Assembly (NCBI RefSeq): GCF_026151205.1
Contig: NC_087084.1
Coordinates: 11,497,453 to 11,561,452, forward strand
Origin: Bolinopsis microptera
Taxonomy: Eukaryota; Ctenophora; Tentaculata; Lobata; Bolinopsidae
Reading direction: 5' to 3'
Length of the DNA: 64,000 nt
Below the pieces are notes generated by a model, which was not told where the DNA came from, searched no databases, and was given only the letters and a program-made list of their open reading frames with translations. The position numbers were made by a program, and so were the translations under genes. Every line of letters starts with the position of its first letter. The first letter of the stretch is position 1. Positions 35,081 to 47,000 of the stretch are shown one piece after another.

Positions 35081-35512
35081 TCAATTAGAGCTAATAGTTT
35101 TCGCGTCGAACAAGTGGAAAACATCGCCAGTTTCAGTTACAATTCTAGGGTTACTAAGATAAACCCCAATCTTTCTTAACTCAAGTATCTTCTCTTTCAA
35201 GGCGCGTACATCGTTTTGGGTAAAGGGTTGCTTCATCCCACGGCCGCGAAACTCCCATTCCGGCGAAGAGGAGGTGGAAGGAATGACAACAGAACATTTT
35301 GTGTCGTTAGCAGGAGACTCCTTATCTTTTGGTAACACTGCAACTGCTGGGGTTGTTTTAGTGGACTTCAAACTGTGCGACTGCATCAGTCTCCTTTCAC
35401 GGTTCAGTTTACTTGCACGCTTCAGCCTACTTGCACGTCTCTTCGAAACACTTTGAGGACGGGCAGGGTCGGTGAGAGAATGGTGGTATTCAGTGGACTC
35501 TACAGAACTCAT
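35081..35512 (-). CDS. Hypothetical single-exon protein, 143 aa
   Basis: ATG at 35512, stop TGA at 35083-35081. The N-terminal 60 residues are basic and Ser/Arg-rich (SKRRASRLKRASKLNRERR), likely disordered or nucleic-acid-binding. The C-terminal part (about 100-143) is more ordered, with a helix (DVRALKEKILELRK) and then VYLSNPRIVTETGDVFHLFD. No family recognised. Composition differs from the AT-rich surroundings, which supports real coding. It lies between two direct repeats about 1.1 kb apart, so it could be a retrogene or part of a duplicated block. Confidence 0.5.
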   Translation of the reverse strand: MSSVESTEYHHSLTDPARPQSVSKRRASRLKRASKLNRERRLMQSHSLKSTKTTPAVAVLPKDKESPANDTKCSVVIPSTSSSPEWEFRGRGMKQPFTQNDVRALKEKILELRKIGVYLSNPRIVTETGDVFHLFDAKTISSN

Positions 35513-36355
35513 GTTTGGAAAAACGATAGAGGAAGTAAAACTAGACGTAATTGAAACGGGGGATAATTTATCGCTGTTCTTGAGCTATTTATATGACATA
35601 AATTGCTAATTCGTAACGCAATTAATAAAGGTACTGACAGTGATTTGAGCCCTAATGAGGTCTAATAATTGTGACCTAGAACTCACAACTGGGTAACAGT
35701 CATGAATGTGATCCAATTATTGTCTTAATTATTATATATATAAATGACTTAATGAGGTCAGATGATCCGGTCTCAAATTCAGGACGTGCCCTGATCACAA
35801 GCAAGCTGGACAGCAGCAGATTAGATGGCAACTAAAATGAGACTAGACTAAGTATCATAATAGTCATTAAATCACAGTCATTTTTATCAAACAGTCTTCG
35901 TAATATAATGTAGTTTATTTACTAAACTTGCACTGAGAGTTCGTGGATATTAGATATGTTTTAAACTAATTACAACACTACACATCTATTACATTTATTG
36001 AGGACGTTAACAGAAGGAATTGATTTAATGTATTTGGAGGAGTCCTAACTCTCCTCACGTCCGAAAATGGCGTTTCAAAAAACGGGTTTGATAATATTTC
36101 AGTGTCGGGAAGAGTTTGGACTGTTTATTATCCAGGGACATGGAAACCAGCAACGTTTACGCATCATGCAGACATCTATAATCTAGATAAAAAGCACCTG
36201 AACCAGATACAGAAAAACATACCAATAACACTTCTGCCATTTATTGCTTATCTTCAGAAACGTGCTGAAAACATTCCTGCCTTTTTTTCAGTCCAGTCTC
36301 TGCCAATTAGAGACTGGAAACTTACTTTCTGGACATCTGAAGGGTCTAAGTAATT
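35513..36355. other. Intergenic DNA; open frame of uncertain meaning
   Basis: Plus frame 36102-36353 (83 codons) has no ATG at its start but is preceded by TTTCAG and has ordinary amino-acid content. It could be a terminal exon or a gene relic. The second direct repeat copy is at 35890-35965. Confidence 0.3.
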
Positions 36356-36363
36356 GTTTACTT

Positions 36364-36753
36364 GGGGGGGGGGGGGGGGGGGTTGCAACGACCATTAATG
36401 ACCATTAATGACCATTAATGACCATTAATGACAATGTCAGTTTTGTCAAAATTTCATCTACTGACATTAATGGTCATGTTTTTTCCGGCACTTCTTAGAG
36501 CGAAAAGGACGGACGCCTGCATCACTTAGACCCTACCTTAAGTTAACTAACTACAAGTATATCTTATTATTTTACATTATTTTACAGTCATCATAATTGT
36601 AAATTTCTTGGACATGTTGCTTCCAAGATAGTTCAGAATTTCAATTATTTAATGACCATTAATGACCATTAATGACCATTAATGACCATTAATGACAATG
36701 TCAGTTTTGACAAAATTCCATCTACTGACATTAATGGTCGTTGCAACCCCCCC
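36364..36753. mobile_element. 390-bp MITE with perfect 8-bp target duplication
   Basis: The ends are a G-run plus GGTTGCAACGACCATTAATG and its inverted counterpart. The flanks GTTTACTT at 36356-36363 and 36754-36761 are identical, an 8-bp duplication as made by hAT-type transposases. The inside has two direct copies of a block made of four 10-bp ACCATTAATG units plus ACAATGTCAGTTTTG and CATCTACTGACATTAATGG. No coding capacity. The left G-run is longer than the right C-run. Confidence 0.9.
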
Positions 36754-36965
36754 GTTTACTTTTTAAAAAACCTCAGGCTGCATTGCCAGCAATGCGCTTT
36801 TTCACCTTTTTTTTTTTCTTCTTCTTGACTTATTAAAACAACAATTAAGATATCCTTAACACAAAATAGTTTATCTAAATTCAAATTGGAAACGTTACGC
36901 ATGTGTCGAATAAGTACTTCTCATTCGATGATATTTAACTTTAAGTTACCAGGAAATTTACTTAG

Positions 36966-37135
36966 GGGTTGTTCACATATTGCATAATCAACCGTGGGGG
37001 AGGGGGGAGGTTTCCAAATGATAACACTAGTGTAATTTTGATACAATAGCTATGTGTAAAACTGATTACGGAGGGGGGGGGGGGGGGGGGGTTAAAAATT
37101 GTTCAAAAAGTGATTACGTAATATGTGAACGACCC
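36966..37135. mobile_element. Short Harbinger-like MITE, relative of 22976-23807
   Basis: The ends are GGGGTTGTTCACATATTGCATAAT and GATTACGTAATATGTGAACGACCCC, flanked by TTA on both sides, the 3-bp target typical of PIF/Harbinger. It shares subterminal AATGATAACACTAGTGTAAT with the larger element and has lost the middle. A long G-run is inside. Confidence 0.85.
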
Positions 37136-37587
37136 CTTATAACATTTACAACATATATGGAGAAGGGTTCAAAGAATATAAGCGTAGTATCAAAATTAGA
37201 GGTTTACAATAAAATTGCTAGAATATAATTGTTGGGTAACAGTATTCTATTTAATTTTACATGTAATAAATACGTAACCGATCAAATCGTTTAACTTTTA
37301 ATATGTAAGTATTGTTAATGCCATTCAAATTTCAGAATTAAAACAAAATATCATAAAATATCGAATAAAGATTAGACTGCAAACTAACACCGATGCGGTA
37401 TTCAAACTCGATACAAAATTGTAATACCTTTCAAATCTTAAGTTCAATCCAATTTTCATCTATTAAAGAAAGTTGAAGCACGTCAGTTCTCCCATTATCA
37501 AAATCAATTAAGTCGTTGGATTTTTCATTAACCTCTACAACCCTCTCCTTCATCACGAGAAACACTTGGTGATGGTCACGTGTCATC

Positions 37588-38067
37588 TCAACCCTTTAAA
37601 CAGTAACAAGACAATTTAGCTGGCAGTCTATCTGCCGACACGGAGTAATGGTCCACTAGTTTGTTAATGTCAGGGAAACAGGGCCCATCCTCGATAGCAA
37701 ACCAAGGAGGGCTCCCCCCTCGCTGGGTGATCTGAAAGTGTTTCACCTGACCTCCAAACGTCATGCTCAGCACAAAGTCGCCGTTACTGGTAGCACTGGA
37801 CCGGACTAAGAAGAGGCCGTCCGTTAGTCCGTGTGAAGCGAGCAGAGCGTTAGCAGCTTCCCGGGGGATGCAGCCGTGGAACCATGGCTTCTGGGTATGC
37901 GGGGCGGCGATTTGACGGCGGGAGTTACTGCGAGGCGGCGGCGTGAGGGGCGTTGCCATCATGTTGTCGCTGGTGACGGAGATGGTATCGTCGTCGTACT
38001 GGTTTGCTAACCAGTGCTGGAGGTGCTCTGTTTTACTTGGTACGTCCTCAATGTACTCGTACATTAC
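37588..38067 (-). CDS. Last exon of the adaptor: SH2 domain
   Basis: 159 codons and stop TGA. A YEYIEDVP motif near the start could be a phosphotyrosine site. The SH2 domain fills the C-terminal 100 residues: KPWFHGCIPREAANALL, GLFLVRSS with the phosphotyrosine-binding Arg (R88 counted from the internal Met), VKHFQI with the His of strand D, and a final NKLVDHYSVSADRLPAKL. The key binding residues are intact. Acceptor GTTAACAG at 38068. Confidence 0.92.
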   Translation of the reverse strand, partial: VMYEYIEDVPSKTEHLQHWLANQYDDDTISVTSDNMMATPLTPPPRSNSRRQIAAPHTQKPWFHGCIPREAANALLASHGLTDGLFLVRSSATSNGDFVLSMTFGGQVKHFQITQRGGSPPWFAIEDGPCFPDINKLVDHYSVSADRLPAKLSCYCLKG

Positions 38068-41000
38068 CTGTTAACGAGTGGTTTTAAAATCTACCGTGGA
38101 TCATGTTGTAGTTAAAAGCAAATATCCAGTATACTTGGTTGGTATTTGCTTGTAATGGTAATTTCCACAAGTGAACGTTACAAAAATCAGTATTGAGTTG
38201 ATTTAATCTAACAATAACAAGTCTTATATCCATAGAAAATCTCACCTCTTCGCTAGCGCCACTGCCTGAGCTGCCCGGATTGCAGGTGCCAGAGCGAGTA
38301 TTCAGGTTCCCAATAAGAGGAGGGGGTGTGCCCCCAAACTGGCGGGGGTGTACCCCCGGCTGTCCTACTTGTCTGATGTCGTTTATACTGACCGGCAGAG
38401 GTATTTCTCTAGGCGCTTCTGAAAGAAAAATATAGTTAATTTACAGTTTTTTAATCTGAGCTCGTGAGTTTAAGTTTTCTAGTGTAATTTTGTAACGGAT
38501 TATTAAATCATAAGATCTGGGCAACATGGTTAAAAACGGAAAGAAAAGTTGATGCGTATTAATTAATTACTATGACAATACCTTGGTGGACAGGTGAGCT
38601 GTCTCTCATTAAACTATCATGCCACCCTCCTCTAGCAGGAGAATCTCTACCCCGGGTCGCAGCTTGTGGTGGGTTAAACCTCTGGGGCGGGAAATGAAGT
38701 GGGTGTTTAGGAGCTGGATCCTGGCGATGAGGAGAGTTGTCCCTGAGGAGAGGGTTAGGCTGCCCACCGGGGAACCCACCTCGCTGGAACATCTCCGGTA
38801 TCCCATGTTCACTAGAGTTGTTTACAGTGGTCGCTGTGTTCATTGCCAGGTTCTCTCTTGAACCTCGGTGTCCGTTTCTAGAGCCAGCCCGGAGATTGTC
38901 CCTGGAGATGGTGCGGGGAGGTGGTCTGACTAAACTGGGAGGTTCCTGACTACTAGCATGACTTGCTACACTTCCTGCTCTGGCGGAGCTGCCGTGGGAT
39001 CCACCGCTTGACCCGGAGGTGGTTCGGTTCCTGGAGGCCATCAGGGAGTCTTTTCGAGAAGGAAGGGCGGGTGTGGTGTAGTTAGCAACGGGAGGGACAG
39101 CAGGAGGAGGAGCTCGCATAGGACCGCCTGGAGGTTTCACCGGAACAGGTGGTTGAGGGGGTAGGTTTGATTGCGGAACTTGAGGAGGGTTTGCTCGGGG
39201 GGCAGAAGGTGGGTTTGCTCGGGGAGCAGATTGCGGGTGTCGAGATTGAGGAGACATGGAGCTCTGCTGGAATGCTTGAGGAGGAATGTTGTTCTGTAGG
39301 AAGGGACGCGGAGCAGGAGGAGCTACACCGCTGAACTGTTTTGGAGGGGGTACTGGAGGTTGGTTAGCGTACGGAGACTGTGCCGGTAGGACCGGAGCCT
39401 GCTTCTGTTTACCCGTTAAGACCTTCGCCAGCTCAGCAGCTCGGTCCTGGACCGTGGAGGATGGAATGGGTTTTTGTGTTGCTGGTTTGGGTTGACTGGG
39501 GGGAGGCACCCTTTCCATTTGAGGACAGGTCAGAGATCTCGGCATGTTGGACATGCTGGTGCTATTGAAAGACTTCTGGGGAACAGGGGGTTGGTTTGTC
39601 AAACCGGAGGTAGTTTGAGACTTTTTCAGCGTTCTGTTCAGGATTGAGGATAGTTCGTTGATATTCCTACTGCTGGTCTCAGGTACAGGAGCTTTGTCTA
39701 CAACTACCTTATCAGGTGCTTTCTGAGGAATGTTAAGGTTCTTCACCATCTCAGATATCTTAGATCTGCTTGGTGTGATGTTAATGTCAGGTTTATCTGT
39801 CTTCACAGCAGCAACGGGAGGGCTGGTCGGGGGTGCGGGTAACAGGTCAGGAGGGGGAGGAGGCAAGGGCAGATCATCTATAGGATCCGGGAGACGGCTG
39901 ATGGGTGGTGGTTGGCGTTGTAGCTGAGCTGGAACAGCTTTTATGGGAAGTGCACCTGGAGGAGGTGATGTTATAGGTTTAGGAGCTGAAGGAGGAGGAG
40001 TCTGTTTAACACTCCCTCTCTTGATAGTACCGTTTAGAGAACGAGCCAGCTGATTTCGAGCATCTGCAAATCCTGATTTGTTGGGAGTGAACTCTTTGGA
40101 GGAGGAAGGTTCAGGATCTAGAGAGTAAACAGGGGGAGCTCGAGTAGGTGGAGGAGGCGCTGGAGTAGGTCGGATCGGCTGTGGAGTAGGTGGGTGAGAT
40201 CCACGAGAGGAGCTAGGGGAACTCATGCTGGGTTTAGCAGGAGGGACCGGCAGATGCATCTTCTTCCTGAGATCGGGTTTAGGTGAGGGAACAGGTTTGG
40301 GTGAAGGAGCTGGTTTTTGTAGAGCTGATCGGGTGGGTTTAGGGCTTGGTGGAGGGGGAGAGGGCTTCTTTAATATATCCGGTTTAGGGGACATTACTTC
40401 AAGTCTCTGAACCTTCCTTTCCTCTTCATCCTTGATTGTCTTTTCTAATTCTAGTGCCAGCTGCTCCTCCTCTTCTTTCGCTCTTATCTCTTCTTCCTTC
40501 GCTCTTATCTCTTCTTCCTTCGCTCTTTTCTCTTCTTGTTCTCTCTTCAAGGCATCGTCACGAGCTTTCTTCTTCTGCTCGTGGACTCGCTCAATCTCCT
40601 GAGTAACCTGAAAAAATGATCTTTCTAAATTCTATTCAGTTTCACAGAGTGATGAATGCTGAAAATTAAAGAGATCGACAAATATCTGCCTGCTGCTGCA
40701 CTGAATAGAAAACCAGAGGCATATAAATTAAAGCTAAAAGGCTAAACTAGCGGTTACGATGACCGTTTAAAATCTTTTGTCACTAGCAATTCAAAACGTA
40801 CCTCAAGTAAGACGGAGGCCCTATTCTCGGGTATTTTGTCCCCGTACTTGACCACCCTGAGGGCATGGTACCACCTCATCATGTCATCCTCCGACTCAGC
40901 CCCAACACACTTCATGTCCTTCATACTTGTGTTTCCTGTTCCTGGCTGAGTGGGGGAGATAAGAAAACTTGATGTTAGAGAGGTTTTGTGAGTACAATGA

Positions 41001-44000
41001 AATTAAGGTTGTATGATAAGGACTATATTAGAGACGCTCTGAGTCATGGGAACAGATTAGTCTTAAGTCTGGTGAATTATTTTGCGAAAAAAAACACCAC
41101 AAATGATCAAGGTTCAAAGCCGTAAAGTTAAGGGCAGTTGATTGTAAAGTTGAGAAAGTATTGTTAAAAATACACTGAAAGTAATGTTAACAATGTTATC
41201 AATGTTAACAAGTAGAGATTAGAGAAAGTAATGTTAACAATACCTTGAAAGAGATAGCGTGTTCAGTCGGTGACTTGTGGTCCACCTTGGCGTTCACACA
41301 GAAGTATATACCCATATCTTGTAGTGTAGTGAAACAAGCTAGGTCTTGAGGTGCCTGGAGGGTCAGGGGTTAAAGTATTCTGGGCGTGGAAAAAATGTGA
41401 GCTAGGTGTGAGAAAAGTTAAGTTTTGGGGTATAATCTAGGGGTAAAAGCTGAAAAAACGCTTTCGTAAAATTGGAAAAGTACGTTTCTATGTTAGTGAA
41501 AAACCAGAAAAATTGACAAGAAACGTACTCGACTTTTCCCCTTGGTGGAGTAATAAAGACCCGAGGAACGGAGGATGAAATACTTTCTACTCCAGTTGTG
41601 CTTCTGATCCTTGAAGTAAAGGTACCCTTCCACTGGAGGAGCTTTCTCACTGAAGTACTCCTGAAATGGATTACACAATAAAGATCTAATTTCAGAGGTA
41701 CACTAAGATAATATCGTCACTACGAAGCTACAACTAGAAGAACAACTATCTAATTAGATGACATAATAAAATTTTAAAAATTGTGAAAGTTTCTGTTAAA
41801 ATCGGTTGGCGTCCACTGAGACTTAAGCGGTTACGGTGTTGACACACCCTCCACCATTCTCATTCAATACAAGAGCCAAGTGGGACCTCAACCTATCAAA
41901 CCTAAGGGTTATCCTCATTTCTTAGCTTAATAAGGATTCCAATAACAAAACGATCACTCCTTGAACTACCCATACAGTATCAAGGGTAACGACGTCATGA
42001 TGGTTTAAGTGAACTACTCCGATATAATTTCACAGTACGGATTTAGATTTTACCCAAATTTCATCGCCAAATAAAGGCAGACCACAAACCGCCCCCGCCC
42101 TCCAGTCTCCACCCATATGTCATATTTAAAATCTATAAACACGAAACTCAAGGCCCTCCCACATTGTAAAAATTTCGAGCACAAAACATAACCAAATAAG
42201 GTAAAAATTCAGGTCTCAAGGAGAACCATTTAACGTAGAGGGTTCAAGATTACAAACCTCAGTCAGCACTTCTTCAATCTCATCTCTGGTGCGGCCACGA
42301 ACACGGTCCAAAACATTCGAGGAGAAAAACATCTGAAACATGGGGGGTCCCGAGGGTAGAAAAATAAAGTAATCACCACAGAGCTGGTAAGACTAATAAT
42401 ATTGCGAAATATATTGTGGTGATTGCGAAGGTTGGAGCAGAGGTTTTATAGAGATAACGGACGTCATAAACTGCTGGTTAAACAGTTTCTCTCTCCCTGG
42501 GTTTCGAAATTCTTGTATAATATTGACGTTTAATTTAACCGGTATCACTCTCCCTCTCTCGCTCTCTCTCTACGAGGGGTTATAAACGAAACACCCAAGT
42601 AGAGAGGGCAAAGAGATTGACGTAACGATTTGAGTGTGTATTTTAAAATAGTTATTTCAGGCCCTCGGATCAGTCTGTTGACGTATTAAGCTGGGAGAAA
42701 TTACCAGCTTTGATATTCTAATATTTCTCATGCTGACGTGAGTGATGTGAGTTGTTGTCGGTGGTGCTGGCAGTGGGTTCCGATAGTGACGCACGTGCAG
42801 CCGGGGATAATGGTGGCTGTGGTGATGATGGTTACCAGGGTAACAGCAGCTGACAAGGCTGGGAAGTGAGAGCCTTGTGTTGGAGGCATTGTTACGTTAG
42901 GGTGATCATGGTAGTGTAGCTGATGTGGTGGTCAGATTTGGTGTATGCCCCCTTAAGTGGGTATCATTCAAGTGGCGCGTAAGAGCGTGGTGATTACTTT
43001 AATTATACCATCGTCCTCTTCCAGACAAATCCACCTAAATAATTCACCAACTGATAATTCTTATCGGCACCTTAGGGCCTTCCATGCTGCTCCCGACTTT
43101 ACCACAATAAACTATGACGATGTTATAAAAACATTGAGTGAGCGAGGTGTTGCTTCTTCGTGGGTGGGCTGACTCTGAAGTGACCACGCCATATCTAGGT
43201 GGTCTCCAGGTCTTCAACGCCCACCGCCCAAGACATCTTGCGTAACAAAATAGTTTTGGTGAACAAGTTTGACTTTAGAATTCAAGTGAGGAGTGGGAGG
43301 CTGTGATTGTTGTAGATGTCACAGGAAATATTTTTAGATAATGGTGACCTTTTGTAATAAAGATACCAAGCATGGTTCATCATGAAAACACCCACGCCCA
43401 CGTAGATATCTCATAGCCCAAAAATAGTTGAAATGGAAAACTAGTTCATTCTGTTATTTAGAATGATTAACAAATTAAGTGGTGAAACCCCATAACCAGG
43501 TCCACGATCCCTCACACAGTCAAGAGCTAAAATTAACGGATTTTGGCCACATTTGGTGTGAACGATATTTGCTGTTTAAATGCTATGTTGGTTGTTCCCT
43601 AATAGCAGGTGATAGCGGCAGAAAAACAATTCATTTTTGCCTGTGTCACACACATGCGATAAAAAGAAATGTTTCCAACTGGGAACTACTTGGTACCATG
43701 CATGCAGGGCGATTTTAAAATTGATAACAATTTTTATGAAGGAGCAAACATACCTCCGGTGTTTCCAGGAATTGCCACTTTCTTTTGTTGTTAGTGAGAC
43801 TCAGTTTGTTCTGACTGTTGGATCCCCAGCTTTTGTACACTTTAATAACTATCTCGTGATCTTCTAACGTTCTCTCTGTGTTAATTATCATGGTAATTAA
43901 TTAATTTATTGGTTTCGATTTACTGCGGAGAATATGCATGGGGTTGTAAACTAAATGCAATGTTAATTGTTAAGTGCAGGTCAGTCAAAATGTGCCGGCT

Positions 44001-47000
44001 TGAAATGTGAAATAAACTGGAAACGCTCAAGTTGACGATATAAGATCGGTCGCTCATTGGGCGTTGACGTTTGTTTGCTTTGACACAGGAGAACGTTTAA
44101 CCATCAGCTTGCAGCAACGTCCGATAAAACCCGCCCATAACGTGTTAAAATAAACTGGTTTAACTTACAATACGACCATGTTTATCACGATGTTAAATGA
44201 ACATGTCATGAGAGTGCTATTTGGATGCTGCTATTTAGTGGTGGGTAAGATCTAGATTTAAATGAATATTTTTGCTGATTAGGCCCCCCCTGATTACCCT
44301 GGCAAGCTGCAAGCGCTAAGATAGTCAATGATTTTCGTCATAGAACAGCAACGCTAAGTAACGTCTAGATGAAGTCAAGTCAGAAAATAGTTTATTCTCA
44401 CGATCATTTTCACACATACATTCACGTCATAGATATTTTTATGGAGTGCATGAACATTAAAGACCTCATTTTCGCACTATTACAGGTCAGTTATCCGGCT
44501 TCTGACCGAACGGAACAAAAATCACTGATGATCAATGATAAAGGGTTTAAAATCATTGCACAATAATCACATTTGACATTCGTATCATGGTCGATGATTA
44601 AATCAACGGGCGGCGATAAGAGTCATTCATCATATTACCCTAAAATCCAGATCATTTACTCTAAGAACGCGCGTGCGCGCGAACGTACTAAGCACTAAGA
44701 GCAAAGTGCGTCCTCTACAATAATACTGCATAAACTAGCAATAGCAAGCACGCTTTCTTGCTTTATTTGTAAGAACGCGTGGGAAGAAGCGGCAGGCTGT
44801 AACACAATATGGCAACATCTGACCGATTAGGAATGGGCACTGGCGGACATAAACACAAAATCAAACTGTAAGATAAGGACGACAGCTGTCTGGGGATTGG
44901 TAATTCAGTTATGATAAGGGATGCACTGTACAGTAGAGAAAAGTAAACAGTTAAAAATAATTGTTCAATTTTATTAGATCAGACAAAATCAAGGGCGTTA
45001 CCAAATAAACACGGCTTTTTTATAGATTTGGTCCACAGAATAATGATTTGGTAAAGCATGTCAAGAATTAGAGAGGAAAGCTTTGTAACTCATATTATAC
45101 TGCTTCCGAAAAGATTGTCCAAAATTGTAAATACCACACTTTATAAGGGTTTTAGAATTCAGTCTCATAATTTCATCAGGACAGTGTTTGATTATCACAA
45201 CGACAATTAAACGACGATTACCATTAAAAATATCGAAGTAATTCTCATAACAGTGCTTTCCCAGCTTTTTCACTTCACACTACACAGCAAAAGTAACTTA
45301 CCCATAACCTCGTTTCGCTTATCTTTCTTCGTTGGTTTATTTTGTCTTTGTTTTGTCTTGTCTATTAGATAATTTAAAAAGTTTCCTTTTTGTTTTCACT
45401 CAAAAACTCTTTGAGTCTTTGTACGCAAGGTAACAGGGGGCTCAACAAACATTTTAAGTTAAATGGGCAATGTTAATTAGCATTTTGACCTGCGTTAACA
45501 TTGTATTTCCCATGACAAATACCATAAGAAATGTTGAACCCCCTGAAATCGAAACAAAAACACTCAAACATAGCCATGCCATAGTAAACATACAATAAAA
45601 ATAAAAAAACAACAGAATTTCCAACTAACCGCAGCAATTATTGACGATCTGTTCCACTAAAGTCCAATTGCCGCAGATAGGCAAGTCGCTTTTCATAACC
45701 AGGGAGAGACAGAGGTCCCAGGCTGTTTGGGTTCGTTCTACTCGCACTGTCTTTATCATGTTCCCGTCTGACATGTACACTTTTATATTTTCCTGTGGTT
45801 TAGAATAATTGTTAGTTATGTAACTTGGGAAGATGTTGGTTAAATTATTTCGGTGGCTAAATTAGTATTTTAGTGGAAGTCAAATATGCATTTTAGTAAA
45901 GGTCAATATTTTCGCCAACAAACATCATTATCATATTATATTATGTTTAAACAATAATATGTCGAAGTTATCATAGAAATCTTTGCTATTTAGGATTAAT
46001 TGTAAAGCTTAGATTTCATCCAAAACTTGAAAACCAGGTATATAATAAAATATTGTATGTCATTAAGCCTTAAAAGCTAAAGCAGCTTGGTTAAATGAAA
46101 TATTATGTAGCACGTCACTTATACATAGGGTGATGAACTAACGGTGACTAAGTACATACGAAATAGATTTAAATTGAGCGCAAAATGTAATAAGCACAAT
46201 TCATGCCTTTCATTGTGGTATATTCTTCAGAGAATGCAGGCGTGTTTAATCTACAAGACATGGTTCAGAATTTAATACAATATGTAACACTGCAACTAGT
46301 AACTACACAAAGCAGCCACACATAATATTGTTATTGCTATGGGAAAAAACTTGTGGGTATAATATGGTAACATGTTCTCTTGGTCTTTAAATGGATCGTA
46401 TTATGGCGCTGAATCGTTTAAAAGCTAACCAATCTTAGGATAACTCAGCACCTTGATATAAGTGAAAGTGAAAGTGAAGTGAAAGTGAAAGTGAAAGTGA
46501 AAGTGAACTAACCGAGGGAGAAGGCAGGAGAGTAAAGCTTTCCAACGTATTCTGTCTGGACAAAGTCCTCTTCCTCGACACACTCCCATCACGTGATGGA
46601 GGGGATGTCACGTGGTTTTTATCACGTGATGAAGTGTTATCTACTGAGATTTTGCGGGGTGACACTGTGTTGTCTTTTTCTTCGCTGCGTGATCTGGAGT
46701 TGGTTTATTGAAGCTGATAAGGAACTCATTGATTTAGATTAGGGTAGACTGAATTTTTAAATATATTTCCATTTACATTTTTTTTCTTTCGTACATTTTG
46801 GTACAAAACAAGAGCTTTTTTAGAGTAACAAAAGCATTACCATTCTACAAAAGCATTCAAATTCCACAGCAGAAATATTCACTCATAATGCTCACAATAA
46901 AAAGTTGAAAACTCAAATTAATTTTACATTATGAATTAATTAATTTCTCATACAAGATACTAGATACAAGGCTAGGTCACTCCCGGTGTTGGGATGGCCT

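Noticed and set aside
38609..40410. Many plus- and minus-strand frames over the proline-rich exon
   Set aside because: They are shadows of a GC-rich, proline-biased coding exon on the minus strand.
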